DNA of 64,000 bases from Chloranthus sessilifolius (GCA_021018995.1 CM037593.1:44839810-44903809); one strand, 5' to 3'. Shown: positions 23,975-36,934, counted from the first letter of the stretch. The notes: generated from the sequence alone by a model not told the origin. Program-made: numbers and translations.

Positions 23975-25740
23975 ATGAGTCTTCGTCAAAGACTCGAGAT
24001 GTCTGGTATACATAGAGTGAGTTTAGGAGACCCACCATTGTGGGGATATCATGACAATCCCATGTACGGAGAAGAGCCATTTCACAATTCCAGCCCACGA
24101 CAACCTAAGATTATTATGGCTAGTGAACAAGAGAACCCCTTCTCTATCCCACACACCGGGAATAATCATAATGGGAGAGATGGCGGCATTAGACAAAACC
24201 TTACTGCTCAACAAATCGTAGAACTCAGTATCCACAGAATACAAAGAGGAGATGATGACTCCGAAGAATTACTTCGACGATTGGCCGCTGCATACGAAAC
24301 TATTAGGTCACGATAATTTTTAGAAGAACAAGACCGACGAGAGAGGCCACCTCCTACCCTGAGCACGGTGTCAGCCCGCGCCACACCATTTTTCAACGAT
24401 GAATCTTTAGACAAGGTTTGCTTACGGGTTGCTTAAAAAGACAACATCATTAAAATCGAAGATCTCCTTAAAATGCTCGATGAGTACATGGCCAAGAGAG
24501 AGCGCCCCGATCACTCATTCAGGTTTGCCAAATTTTGTCGGGATGTTGAGTTCAATTTACCAATAGGATTTAAGCCACCAAAATTTACCAAATATAATGG
24601 CACGGGAAATCTGAATCATCATTTAGCCCTCTTTTGTAATGATTGCCGACACATACATGATAATCAAGGACTTCTCATTTACTACATCCAACGTTTATTA
24701 GAAGGAGAAGCTTTAGATTGGTTTGCGGGACTCCCACTTTATAAGATAGAAACCTTTGATGAATTAGTCGGTCAATTCCTGGACCAATATAAACACTTGA
24801 TCCAAGAGACGGCCAGTCTCAACGATTTAGTGGCAGCCAAGCAAGGACCCGAGGAAGAATTTGCCGGCTTCATCACTAGATGGAGAAAACTCGCTGCTAG
24901 GACCGGCATCTCAATGAAAGAGAAGGATTCGGTGGACATTATCATCGATAACACTAGAGAACCGTTAAAGAGTGCACTTGTCATAAGTAATTGCCCCGAC
25001 TTCACTGTACTCCACTCCCGGGCATCTTGACTAGCGCGACATATTAAAGGCGGAGACCTTGCTCTATCCATAGTCACATCAAAAGTAGGCTCTTCTAGTG
25101 AATTAAAATCGAAAAATAATAAGAAAGTCTTAGGACTCGAACAGGTTAATACCGTTGTTAATCAAGGACAAAGCTCTGGGAACGAAAATTTCCACCCACG
25201 AAACTTCGAGCAAATCAAAATCAGCAACGATACACGAACCAAAATCAAGGCACTAATCAGTAAAGATATGCAAACCAAAACCAAAGCTAGAATCAGAATC
25301 AGGGCCAGTATCAGAATATAACTCAATATCCCAACACCTATCAGAATCAGAACACGACGCAGAATCAACCGGCCCACGTGCCGACTTATAATAGTGTGCC
25401 CCCACCATAAAACTATAACCCAGCTAGAGGCCCCTACCAGTCGAGGCGGGAACTCTATCCCCCTTTACTGAATACGATTCTGAACATCTTCTGTCTCCTT
25501 AACACTCAGAACCTCCTCCGATTCTCACAAGAAAAACTTCGCCCCTGGCCAGCAAATCTAGACTATAGCAAATACTGTGCCTTCCATCGATACGTCGGAC
25601 ACAACCTAGAAGACTGTTGGGTCCTCAAGGACGTATTCTATGACATGAATGACTAAAGTCAGATCAATTGGCAGGAGATTAGGAATCCTAAACCTAATAA
25701 TAACCAACCTCAACAAAATTTAGGGATCGTTAATAACCCC
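23975..25740 (+). pseudogene. element A gag (broken)
   Basis: Capsid-type protein that would form the particle. From the ATG at 23975 one frame continues with stops at 24314 (TAA), about 24434 (TAA) and 25028 (TGA). The retrotransposon gag domain is clear at 24530-25010, with LEGEALDWFAGLP, FDELVGQFLDQY and FAGFITRWRKLA. A Gln/Asn-rich stretch (25190-25370) has lost frame. A zinc-knuckle-like motif C-x2-H-x4-H-x4-C occurs at 25576-25616 (CAFHRYVGHNLEDC), the form usual in Tat gag. Start codon and spacing, about 120 nt after the LTR, are normal; there is no extra ORF before gag as in Ogre. Confidence 0.85.
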
Positions 25741-26828
25741 ATGCCCAACCACAACCAAGCAACACCGACTCAAGTCACCACCGTGGACCTCTTCGATCGA
25801 TCCTCCTTCCAATCTTCCACCCTAATTATTCGCATTCAACCCTCTGCTACTTTCACCACACCAACGAGATATCCTTCGCCCCCGCATCCATCGACCCTGA
25901 TCACTCGCATCGCCCCACTGAATCCACCTCCTTATCCAAAATTCACTTAGATACGAGTCCATTCCTTTAGGGCTAGGAGACCATTCTTCCGTAGTCACCC
26001 ACTAGAACCTTCAACCCCTCTAAATCCAGAACCAACGCCATTACCGCTCCCTTTATTCGATTCTGAACTCGAGTACGGAGATCACTTTCTCTAAACTACA
26101 ACCCAAATTGCTACATGGATAGAAAGTGTCACCCGAAAAACTCCAAGTCAAGATAACGAAATAACCACCGAGCGTTCACTGAATCTAGAAGAAAGTGAGC
26201 CAGAAGAAGTGAAGAACATCCCGACCCGTGCGAGGCACTGGTCTCCGCTTTCTTAGAAGAGGACGATTACAGACAATACCTACCACCTTGGAGCGGCACC
26301 ATTCAAGTACGCGTTCCGAACTCGAATTTTACTCACTTCACAAATACATCTGCGTCGAGCCGCATTGGGTTCGGTCAACAATCGACTTGCCCGATTCTCA
26401 AATCGGGAACCAATTATCCACCTTTGCCTTTCCCTCGAAATAAGGATTTCACGAATGCACAACCACCAGAGGGAAATATGAGAGAAAGAGAGGTTAACTT
26501 ACCTCCCCCACCTCACATCATCCCTTTACCAATTCCTGCACCTCAACCATTCCAACCACCCACACCTAAGGCCCATCAGCCAGACAAAGAAACTGTGCTC
26601 AAGCCAGGACAAGAATACGACCTTCTGCGGCATCTCCAGAATATCCTAGCTCAGATATCCATACTAGAACTCATCAAAAAATCGCCTGACCATCACTGGT
26701 TGTTGATTAGGACACTTAAAGACATGTAAGTGGATGAGGATACGACCCTAGATGAGCTTCATCAAATCACCTCGGTCATGGCGCAACCTCTAGCACTCAC
26801 TTTTACAGACGCAGACATGCTCAAAGAG
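25741..26828 (+). pseudogene. element A gag-protease linker (broken, proline-rich)
   Basis: Open pieces at 25741-25950 and 26424-26729 are rich in Pro, Thr and Ser. The end of the second (YDLLRHLQNILAQISILEL) matches the conserved segment that precedes the protease in Tat polyproteins. Stops and frame changes separate the pieces. Confidence 0.6.
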
Positions 26829-26859
26829 TCACTCCGCGGGAGTGCAGCCCCATATATCT

Positions 26860-27302
26860 TAAGGTCATAATTAGAGGATTCTTCATACCACATGCACTCG
26901 TTGACACAAGAGCAGGACTTAACATCTGCCCTCTCACCACGTTAAAGACGCTTGAATATATGAAGTAGGATGTCAGGCCCACTCATAACTTATGATGGCT
27001 TACGTCGCTTTGTCAAAGGAACTATCAAGTTACAGGTTCGCCTCAGGCCTGTAACGAAAGACGCTACCTTCCATATTTCTGATTCTGCTAGTACGTATAA
27101 TCTCATTTTAGGAAGAAAATGGCTGAAGTCAATGAAGGCCGTCGCATCCACATACCATAAATGCATCAAATTCTCATACGAGAACTCCATCATCCATATA
27201 TACGCTGATACACCCCTTCGAGAGATGGATACTGATTACGCGGTGAGCATACCGACCTCTCACGATTATGTGTTGAACATAAGTTATATTCAAAAGACTT
27301 GA
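26860..27302 (+). pseudogene. element A aspartic protease (dead)
   Basis: Retropepsin-type protease that would cleave the polyprotein. The active-site segment reads HALVDTRAGLNICPL at about 26893-26938, where D-S/T-G-A/S is expected; the glycine is arginine here. A TAG at about 26967 and a one-base frame change follow. The domain then continues in the open piece 26970-27302, with YDGLRRFVKGTI and the flap-side segment YNLILGRKWL. The order and wording fit Tat proteases. Confidence 0.75.
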
Positions 27303-27455
27303 ACCCCTGATGAGACAACAGTTGCGGAAGTCCGTCCCCCTACCCCTCCTAGTTTTCCCTCAGCGCGTCGAAAAAAATTAATGAGAAGAGAGGCTGGCCC
27401 AGACCTCGCCAAACTCTATGCTATTAACCCTACTGCAACAAAAGGATGAGACCTT

Positions 27456-27812
27456 ATGTACCAACTTGGATATGTTCCCCACACCGAACTCGGTAAAAAT
27501 AAGCAAGGTCATGTAGGACCCACTGTCCCAATACAAATACGTAAGCACATAGGGTTAGGTTACCAGTCGGACGGCCTGCAAGCCGACTTGTCCCCTACTT
27601 CACCAAAATGGTCTCTATATGACCACTTCTCTTATGGGACCACTGAGAAAGCAGATGTGCCAAAGCATAAGGAAGTGTCCTTCACTAGATCCCAAGAAGT
27701 GGAAATTGAGCAAATGACTAAAGCGTTCAATGATTTAACAAATTTAAATCATGATATTGATAAATCGCTCGAAGGAGTCAAGCCCATGTTTGACACTAAG
27801 GAATTTATATAA
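27456..27812 (+). pseudogene. element A G-patch segment after protease
   Basis: The first residues (MYQLGYVPHTELGKNKQG ... GLGYQSDG) fit a G-patch, a glycine-rich nucleic-acid-binding motif found after the protease in Tat elements and in some retroviruses. The ATG is not a real start; this is an open piece of the gag-pol frame. The remainder is a charged linker ending at TAA 27810-27812. Confidence 0.65.
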
Positions 27813-29130
27813 GAGAGGAGCGAAGGACCTCCAGAACTTGACCCACGAGTAGAAGATTGGGAGTCCACCGATGACGATGACTTTCACATAACAGCCTTGC
27901 AAGATGGAGAAGAGCACTTACGCTTAACATGGGAAAGAGATGACCCCCCACAAGAAGATACTAACTCGTATAGCATCCACCTCGGCCTTAGCCTTGAGGG
28001 ATGGGAATGTCCTTGGGACTCCCCTTGTATCGCCTACCCATACCAACCCCGCTGTAGGGCATGCACCAGCTTATTAGAACACTTCACTAGTTGGATCCAA
28101 CACTCTACAAGAGAAGAATCGAATCCCTCCAACCTCATGACCACTGATACAGGTAATGACCTACCAGCTTAGCTACCGACAAAAGAAGCAGAAAATCCCA
28201 ACAGTCATCTGATTGACCTAGGGGGAAGAACCCATACCGCCCTCATAGGATCTGAAGAGGAACATGAACTAGACACTTTTACATCCCCAGATTTGTCGCA
28301 ACTCTAAATATTTTGGAAATCTTTAGAGTAAAAGTGGCAACCTTCCCCGAGTGATGACGAGGACTACTGGATAGATCTCCCTGCACTCAAGTTAGAGGAG
28401 CAAGCTAACCTAGGACTTCAAGCACTATCTGATCAAGAAGATGAATTCGATACTATCTTTAACTCTAACCTGGAAGGATGGGAATGTCCTTGGCAATCCC
28501 CCTACATTCTTCACCATTATTAACCTTGTTGCCAAGCATGTGCGCTCATCTTAATGTATTATGAAGATCAAGGAAAATAACTCACTGCCCTTGAGGATCC
28601 TTTGGGAGATCCCCCTCGGTGGGATGAACAACATTATTACAGCACAAAGGATGATAGTTCAATTGACTACGATCTTCAAAGCTTCTTCGAAGAAGAGACG
28701 ATCAATGTGGCAGAAGAAATCCAAGAGTTAGTGTCACTGTCACCAACGTCACTCATTCAAAAGATCTCATCAGATGAGGACTCCAAAAAAAAAATTGCCA
28801 AATTCACAACATGTCCGCATTTTTTAAAGAATCGCTCGAACGACTCCAGCAGCCGTCTCGCTCCCTCAACTAGAGGAAGAAATTCTCCCGGTGTCTCTTG
28901 AGGTGACTGACCCTATACCATATTTATTATCAAAAATAAAAAAAATAGAAAAAATAAAGAACCCTAAAAATTCAGAAATACAAAATCTAAAAAAATAAGA
29001 AAACCCCAAAAAAGAAAAGGAACTCTTCGTCCCGAGCCAAATTTGTGGCCAACAAGGAGACTTTTCTCCTAAGGTTTCTATCACATTCCCCGCACAAGGA
29101 CTTAAAGCATCCCGGTTAAACAATAAGCCA
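27813..29130 (+). pseudogene. element A protease-RT spacer with a repeated Trp/Cys module
   Basis: Acidic spacer in shifting frames. A module of about 30 residues occurs twice: EGWECPWDSP ... CRAC at 27994-28065 and EGWECPWQSP ... CQAC at 28473-28540. Both keep GWECPW, SP, a tyrosine and a C-x-A-C pair. The modules sit about 480 bp apart with degraded acidic text between. From about 28905 to 29025 the sequence is very A-rich with no open frame, at the place where Ogre elements carry an intron. I do not recognise the module. Confidence 0.55.
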
Positions 29131-30430
29131 GTGATCATACCGGACGAGATACTTCGTGACTTTGAGAGAAGAATCAGTAGTCTTGACCTTCACCTTACCA
29201 AAGATTTCTCAGTCAGAGATTGTGTCGATGAAGGATTACCTCTCGCAAACTCAGATCCCCAATGTAGAAATTTTGCAGTATACGAACTTATCGAGGACGA
29301 AGAAAGAACACCAGTTGTCGAGGAGGCACTCGACTTCCAACGAGTTATCAAGTGCTTCGATGAGCAAACCCAAGTTGCCGCAGAACCCATGGAAGAACTT
29401 AACTTTGGCACTGAAGAGAAACCCAAGAAGCTACTGATTAGCATAATGCTCAACTCTAAGGAACGCCAATAAATTGTACAAGTCTTGCAAGAACACCTCG
29501 ATTCCTTCGCATGGTTCTATGAGGACATGCCCGATCTAGACCCAAGTTTAGTAGAATATCGCCTTGTCTTAGAACCCGATGTAAAGCCTATTAAGAAGAA
29601 ACTCCGCAGGATGCACCCACAAACTGCCCTCCACGTTAAAGAGGAAGTCGACAAGTTACACAAAGCCAAATTTATCCGAGTATTTCTTTACCCTAAGTGG
29701 GTCGCCAACATAGTACCTGTCACTAAGAAAGACAGCAGAGTACGGGTTTATATCAACTTTTGAAACCTCAACCAGGTATGCCCAGAAGATGACGTCCCAC
29801 TTCTACACATTGACACTCTAGTCGACAACACCGCTGGACATGAGATGCTATCCTTTATGGACGGTTTCTCTGGATATAATCAGATCAAATTAGCAGAGTC
29901 CGATCAAGAAAAGACTTCCTTCACCACACCATGAGGAACATACTGTTATGTCGTTATGCCTTTTGGGTTCAAGAACGCAGGAGCCACGTATCAACGCACC
30001 ATGATGGCTATTTTCACGACATAATACATAAGTGTGTAGAAGTCTACGTCGATGAAATATTAGTGAAGTTCCAAACACAAGTAGGGCATGTTGAAGCACT
30101 CCGACTAGTGTTACAAAGAGCTAATAAATATCAGCTAAAGATGAAAAGAAATGTGTTTTCGGAGTCACTTTCAAAAAATTACTTGGTTTCATAGTTAGCA
30201 AGCGAAGGATCGAAGTTGACCCTGCAAAAGTCAGAGCCATCCTCGAGATGCCACCTCCCAATAATATCAAAGAGTTATGAGGCCTGATAGGAAGATTGCA
30301 ATTCATCAGAAGATTTATCTCCCAGCATTCGGACACATGCGATCCTTTCTACAGACTACTTAAAGGAGGAGTTGAGTATAAATGAGATGACCAGTGTCAG
30401 CAAGCCTTTGACAGCATCAGGAAGTACCTC
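29131..30430 (+). pseudogene. element A reverse transcriptase (dead)
   Basis: RNA-dependent DNA polymerase that would copy the element. From 29131 the frame runs through FAWFYEDMPDLDP, VANIVPVTKKDSRVRVYINF, MDGFSGYNQIKL and VMPFGFKNAGATYQ. Stops occur at 29470 (TAA), 29761 (TGA) and about 29932 (TGA where TGG is expected before GTYCY). A one-base loss near 30015 shifts the frame. The catalytic YVDD box reads YVDEIL at about 30042, so one catalytic aspartate is glutamate. It continues after a further shift near 30175 into the thumb. Confidence 0.85.
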
Positions 30431-30860
30431 CTTAATCCGCCAATACTATTGCCACCTGTCTCGGGAAGACCCCTAATTCTATACCTCTCAGAGAATGACA
30501 AAGCCATGGGAGTAATTCTGGGACAATATAAAGAAGGCGGCAAGAGAGAGAGGGCTATCTACTACCTCAGTAGGACGATGGTCGAATACGAACGAAAATA
30601 TACTTCAATGGAGAAGACTTACCTCACATTGGTATGGGCCTCTACCAAATAACGACACTACTTTGGAGCACATAAAATACTAGTACTAGCCTGAATGGAC
30701 CCTCTGAAGTATGTATTCGAAAAGCCTTTGACATCAAGAAAGATCGCTCGCTAGCATATGCTTCTGCAAGAATTCGATATCACTTACATCACGTAGAAGT
30801 TAATCAAAGGACAAGCAATCACTAATTACCTTGCATATCTCTAGCTGCCGAGTGATGAGC
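30431..30860 (+). pseudogene. element A RNase H (first, retroviral-type)
   Basis: RNase H that removes the RNA strand during reverse transcription. The open piece 30449-30652 includes AMGVILGQ, AIYYLSRTM and YTSMEKTYLTLVWA, the usual order after RT in Ty3/gypsy pol. Stops at about 30650 and later break the rest. Confidence 0.75.
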
Positions 30861-31320
30861 TTGTGCATGCGGATTTCCTCGATGAAGACCTATTAACGAT
30901 TCATAACGAAGAGCCCGATAAGACTTCATGGACCCTTTATTTTGACGGTGCTCTAAATCATAAAGGAAAAGGCATCAGGATAGTCCTCCTAAGCCCAAAG
31001 GGAGTTGTCACACCTAAAGTTTTTCAAGTAGATTTTCCTGTCACTAACAATGTCACAGAATACGATGCCTTTATAGCTGGACTACGAGCAGCGCTTGAAT
31101 TAGGTGTTAAACAGTTAAAAACCATCGACGATTCCAAACTAGTAATTTCACAAGTCATAGGTGAATGAAAAACTAAGGAAAGGAGACTAATGACATACCT
31201 AGAAACCGCTCAATATTTAGTAAAAAAATTTGAACAAATCTCTTTCATGCACATCCCTAGATTAGAAAATGAGCTCGCAGATTCCTTAGCCACACTAGCC
31301 TCAGTCATCTAAATACCAAT
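30861..31320 (+). pseudogene. element A second (archaeal-type) RNase H
   Basis: A second RNase H domain is typical of the Tat lineage. Visible: WTLYFDGALNHKGKG, NNVTEYDAFIAGLRAA (EYEAL is usual), IDDSKLVISQVIGE and NELADSLATLAS. The catalytic positions are therefore mostly acidic, with one E-to-D change. A TGA at 31166-31168 and further stops end the open frame. Confidence 0.8.
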
Positions 31321-31669
31321 CGGGCAAAATACCAAGACCTTCATCGAAAAGCTGACAGTACCTGCCCAAGAGGTAGCATGGACCGTCAAGAGAGAATTGC
31401 CCGTCCTCCCCACAGGTGCAAGACCGAAAGAAGTAATCACCCCGAAAAAGCACGTCAAGACAGAAACCGAAGTCGCCATGTTTAGATTTGAAATATCATC
31501 GGCCAACGATGGACAACCATGGTATTTTGACATCTGGAACTTCTTAAAATAACAACATGTCCCTCCATACGCCACGAAGATCGAACGGAATACTATAAGG
31601 AACCGATGCGCTCGATTATGGATACTCAACCAAACATTATACAAAGAGGTCTTCACTAAAGGAGTACTA

Positions 31670-32751
31670 CTACGATGCGTTACGAATGTCGAAGGATAAT
31701 ACATCATCCGAGAAGTACATGCCAGTGCTTGCAGCGCCCACTCCATTAGACAGAGATCGCCGATCAAGTTATACGATAAGGCTACTTCTGGCCGATAATG
31801 ATCAGAGATTGCCACCTCTACGTCCAATCCTGTAAATAATGTCAAGAACACGCTGCACTCATCAAAGCTCCATTAGTTGTATTGAATACTATGACCTCGC
31901 CATGGCCATTTTCGATGTGGGCCTTTGATGTCATTGGGCCTTTCACAGACACTGTTGGAAACACTCACAAACACGCGTTCATTCTTATAGCGACCGAATA
32001 CTATACCAATTGGGGAGAAGCTGAATCCTATGTCAGAATCACCGCTTCAACACTCGTAAAGTTTATTATTCAGAATATCATCACCAGGTTTGGAATACCC
32101 AGGATGTTTGTCACTGACAACGGACCACAGTTCATCGCGGAGAAGACGAATAAGTTATACAAGAAGTACGGAATCGATCTACGCCACTCATCACCGTTCT
32201 ACCCTCAAGGCAATGGACAGGTAGAAGCTATGAACAAAATACTAATTCAAATCCTAAAACACATAGTAGAAATAAGCAATGGAGCCGATTTGCCTGAACG
32301 ACTATCAGAAGCACTCTGGGCCTATAGGACCTCTATTTGTACGGCCACTAGCCAAACTCCCTACCTCCTTACCTATGGGATGGAGGTAGTCCTACCATAT
32401 GAGATACAAGTACCATCTTTATGGATTCAACTCGATGATGAGCTATCCTTGAACGATGGGAGAATTGCCCTACTCATTAATCTAGAGCAGCTCGATGAAA
32501 CACGTCTAAGGGCAGGTGATCACACTCAGGTATATCAGAGGAGATTGGCCAGGGCTTATGATAAGAAAATCCTTGAACGAACCTTTAATATTGGAGAATT
32601 AGTCTTGAAGAAAATTATGCCTTCTAAGCACGCCCATCCGAAAGGAAAACTAAAACCAAACTGGGAAAGCCCTTATGTCATAACTGTCGCATACCCTGGA
32701 AATGTCTACAAACTGACGAAACAAGATGGGGAAGAACTCCCTAGCCCTTGA
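31670..32751 (+). pseudogene. element A integrase
   Basis: Enzyme that joins element DNA to the chromosome. The zinc-binding part at 31670-31880 (EVHASACSAH ... C-x2-C) has stops, including one inside the C-x2-C pair. The core from 31882 to 32751 is open for 289 codons and keeps the D, D, E triad: AFDVIGP, VTDNGPQF and GQVEAMNKIL. It is followed by ALWAYRTS and a C-terminal part with GELVLKK and LKPNWESPYV. This is the best-preserved coding segment of A. A long minus ORF at 31309-31851 is its shadow. Confidence 0.88.
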
Positions 32752-34462
32752 AATGCCATGTACCTTAGAAAATATTACCCTTAGCCTTCTGATCATCGCA
32801 TCCTATGGTTAAATACTTATACTTATCACCCCTGTAGTCGTCACGACCCATTCATTGGTCGTATGCCTTTAATTCTCAGAATATCCCTAAGACCTCCGAT
32901 TTATCACCCACTTTTTTTCACTCGGGCAATCTGATTAAAGGACTAGTGATATATCTAACCTCTTTCAAAAGTATAAGTAACACTCGATCCTTATTTCTCT
33001 TCCCCCATCATTGGTGGAGACGTTAGAGCAAAAAAATATAAAGATGTTAGGTTCAATCAAAACTTATTATTCTTGCGTTAGCAGGATGCTTTCAAAATAC
33101 ATATATAAAAAAAATCAAGTGAGAGCATTACGACGAATGAACAAGTCAATGAGCTCAGGGAAGCATAAGCAGACCGTGAGGACACCCCTGGTAACATTAC
33201 TAGAAGTGTATAAGCAAGCTACGAGGGCGTCCCTGATGTCCCCATACTACTGGAGGTCGTCGTAAGGTGGTAGGAGGATAAACCCCTGCTAACCATAGAA
33301 TATGAGATTTGATGGTGCCGAAACATGACGAAGAGCTCGATCATGGCCCTCTGAGGAAAAGATTGTTACCTACCCCTTTTGGAAAGCATTAGATACAAAC
33401 TACTCCTCGAGTCACTGAGCCTTAACCCCCTCTACTATTTTTATTTTGGACGATAAATCAGAAGCCTTGCAGGATATTCCTAGAAATGAAATCGAAAATT
33501 GATGAATGATGACTGATGCAATCACCCAATATACCTACCATACTTCTCCCCAATAACCATGGGATAGGATGACCACCACCTTAGGATAGACCCCCCCATA
33601 TACACAACTGACCTAATCGTAAAGAGACCTCCTCGGTTCGATGACAACATCGATCAATTTTTCTTTAATACTAACTCACCCAATACCCATGACTGCTTAT
33701 AGACCCAAAGTGCTTATCTCGAAACCCGGAAAAGCTTCACTGCATCTTGACGCTGGGGCATTTTTTTAGATTAGAAGAAGAATCATATCAAAAGCGCCGA
33801 CCTGTCCACGAAGAAGATAAGGAACGATGAAGTTACCATTCGAAAAGTGCTATCGAAGATACAATATTGCTGATCCTACCACGCTCCTACACTGGGGTAT
33901 TTTTATTTTATTGTATTGTTATTATTTCTATTTTTAGCTATTTGTTTTCCCTATTGCATTATTTTCATTTCCAAAAAAAAAAGAAAAAAAAAGAAGAAAA
34001 AAAAAAGAAAAAAAAAGAAAGAAAAAAATAGAGCACATATCTCTCTTTTGCTACCAGACTCCGGCCTGAGACACTTACCCCCTTGACAACTTGCAAGGGG
34101 GAGAACAAAAACTACTGACAGTATTACTCTCACATGTGTAGATATGAAGCAACCTTCAACTATCACCGGGCCAGCTCAGGAAGCATCCAAATCCTAATGA
34201 TAGTCGATGGCACTAAAGCAGTTAAAAAATAAGAGTAGATGCAAGAGGTAACTAAAAGAAAAGGAGCCAATTAGGTAAATCTAAACAAAAAATTTCTCTA
34301 TATATGTCAAATCTTTTCAATTCTTTTTACACTTATCACTGGGGACACCCCCCCTATATATACAACAACACACATGCTATAGATACATAAACACACACAC
34401 ATCACCTACTCCCTATGCTGCCGCTGGGACAGTCGACCACTGCTATCCCCAGTATCATCAGC
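32752..34462. other. element A region between integrase and the antisense gene
   Basis: Untranslated. ACTGGGGTAT-like words occur at about 33888 and ACTGGGGACA at 34338. A purine-rich tract of A with scattered G fills 33975-34030. Short ORFs on both strands are not recognised. If the antisense gene is transcribed, its 3' untranslated region should fall in the upper part of this interval. Confidence 0.55.
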
Positions 34463-35968
34463 TCAGAGGTCCACAGACTGGTCCTCCAAAAATACAATCT
34501 CGGCACTTGGAGTCCTTGGAACCTCTAAACGACGAGGCGCCACCACAGATCCCCCCTCACTCGTCTGGCTAATAGACCGCCTCGATCGAGAACGAGGAGG
34601 ATACCTCGCAAGAACCTCATGAACAATAGGATCCTCACGAGCATCACCCCTGACACGATCATGGGACGTGTGACGAGACTGCCCGGTCGAGGAACCCATA
34701 GCCTTCAAATCTGATCCACCAAGCTGACGAGCTAGTCTATATATCCTTCACTCACTTTGCATCAGATGATACTGCAGCTGATCTAGGGATGCCTGCATCT
34801 CTGCTCACGTCGTCCGATGCGTCGCCTCTAATGCCTCGGTTTGAGTCCTCTGTGTGACCGTCATCTCAATGACTAGGTCCTCCTGACTTTGCGTCTCCCC
34901 AACGACTCATCTCGCCTCAGGAGTGGCGTGCGCTCGCACCACCTCTAGGCGCGCCTCCTCAAGCTGACCAACCTACATAATCGCACCAAGTCAAACGAAA
35001 ACTAATGTATATATGAATAAAATAAGAAACTTTGAAAAGGAAAGGATTATACCAGATCCAACCTCTCCTTCAGGAATCGCCCAACCATCTCAGCAGTCAC
35101 TGGATCAGCAGGAGGCATAGAAGGAATAGCGAATGTAGGCGGCTACAACAAGAATAAACAAATACATCAGAAAAATACTATAATGACAAATAAATCATGA
35201 ACACAATAACTAAAACATACTTGAGTATGGATCGGAACAGACCCTTGAGGGGGGAGCCTCAGGAGCGGAGTTCGGAACAACCTGCACAAAAAAAACAAAT
35301 AAAAAAACTGACGCAAGACATGTTAGAACAAAATGAAGATGAAATAACCTAAAATGGAATTACACCACAAAAAAAAGAGGAAACTATACCTGACTCTCGG
35401 GACGTAGAGAGGCAGCAGTTGCCTCCCTCGTCTGAAGATCCTCGGCAACCCGACGCTAAAATACAACGTAATGTTAGTAAACTATTACGAAAGTGAAACA
35501 ACGACACCCGACAAACTAATGCAATGACACAAACAAGATAAAAGATTGAATGGAACTCACCCAACGATCTAGCTTAGCTCGAAGCTGAACCATTGCTAGA
35601 TCCTCCCGACTAGAGGAAGCGACTGAAGATTGATGAAACACAAGAACGGGACCTCCAACAGCGAGCTCGGCTCTCTACGAATAACAATAAACACATAAGT
35701 TGGCAAGCTCACAATGTTAATAATTAGCAAAACCATATATGTAAAGACACCTACCAATCGGTTAATCTCAGATCGTAAGCTGGCCTCCACCTCTCGACCG
35801 GCCTGCTGCTAACAGCGTAACAACTCGATCATCGTCGCCTGACGAGCAACCTCTCCCTCTCTCTGAGACTGTCTAAAACCAAATAAAACGAGATACCACA
35901 ACCATGTCAGAACAACCAAAAGACTGAGTCCGCATAATATAAAAAACAAAAAACATAAATTAACCCAC

Positions 35969-36660
35969 CAGGAGCCGTCGAGTCTTCGCTAGCCGAGCCC
36001 CCAACTCCTCCTCCACTGCCCTAGCCTGAGCAACTGAGGAGGCTAAAGACTGCAGCATCTCCTCATCCAGATGAGGATCACACCCCATCAGCTCTATTTC
36101 CCTATGGAGAGCGTCTAAAGCCCCCCGCATGCTCACGGTGAGATGGCCCTGCTCCAATGCGGCCAACCTCTCCCTTAAAGCCGACGCCGACTCCGGCCCA
36201 CCGATCGCGAAAGATCCACTCCCATGGAAGGGACGTCTGCCTCATCAAGCGCCCCCATAATCCTGGAGAGGCGCCCGTCACCCAACGCACTAAACAACCG
36301 CACTTACTCCTGGGCGTCTGCCTCATCAAGCGCCTCCGTAATCCTGGTCCCCCCAGCTCTAAAATTCGCTACCTGAAGCGCCATCCGCTCCGTAAAATTA
36401 TGGCCAGGAGGGCCGGCCATCCTCTTTGCCACACTGTGGCGAATCTCTGGAGGGACTCCCTGAGCGAGCCCCAGTTGCCGTACCACTGGAGATGTGTGGA
36501 TCCTCTCCACCCTCTCAAAACAATGGACCCATATGTCCACATCAAAGAAGGGCCGGCTAAACTAAATCACCGACACGTCCGCATCCTCCTCGTCCGCATA
36601 CGACCTCCAAATCACCAACAACAAAGCAAGCAAGCCGACCCCACAACGAAGGCTCAGATC
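35969..36660 (-). pseudogene. antisense gene exon 4: PMD C-terminal part and first coiled coil
   Basis: Acceptor TCTTTTAG|GATCTG, donor CTCCTG|GTGGGT. It includes WRSYADEED, then CFERVERIHTSPVVRQLGL, the segment that closes PMDs. A near-duplicate of about 35 nt (CTGCCTCATCAAGCGCC, plus-strand wording) occurs at 36238 and 36319. After a TAA (36304-36306) and a frame change the exon continues as a heptad-rich stretch, ALDALHREIELMG ... AVEEELGARLAKTRRLL. The 180-codon plus ORF at 36157-36699 is a shadow. Confidence 0.7.
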
Positions 36661-36934
36661 CTAAAAGACCGAAATGAAATAAAAAAAACACACACATGAC
36701 GATCTATACCTGCCCCACGTGCATATCCTCAAAGAGATCGTGCGCCCTCCCCACGTGCATCCGCGAGAACATGAATGTCACCTCCAACGGAACTCCTGGA
36801 CGAAGAAAAGCGAAATGATCATACGCCCAGAACTAAAAAAGAAGAACAACATAAAAGAAACACTGAGATCATCACTACAACTAAAAAAATTAATCAAACT
36901 AAAGACACAATGATAGCAATTAACTAAAACTCAC

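Noticed and set aside
31309-31851. 180-codon ORF on the minus strand
   Set aside because: It is the shadow of the element A integrase zinc-binding region on the plus strand and has no motif of its own.
36157-36699. 180-codon ORF on the plus strand
   Set aside because: Low-complexity Pro/His/Arg text opposite exon 4 of the antisense PMD gene, whose minus frame has recognisable domain wording.
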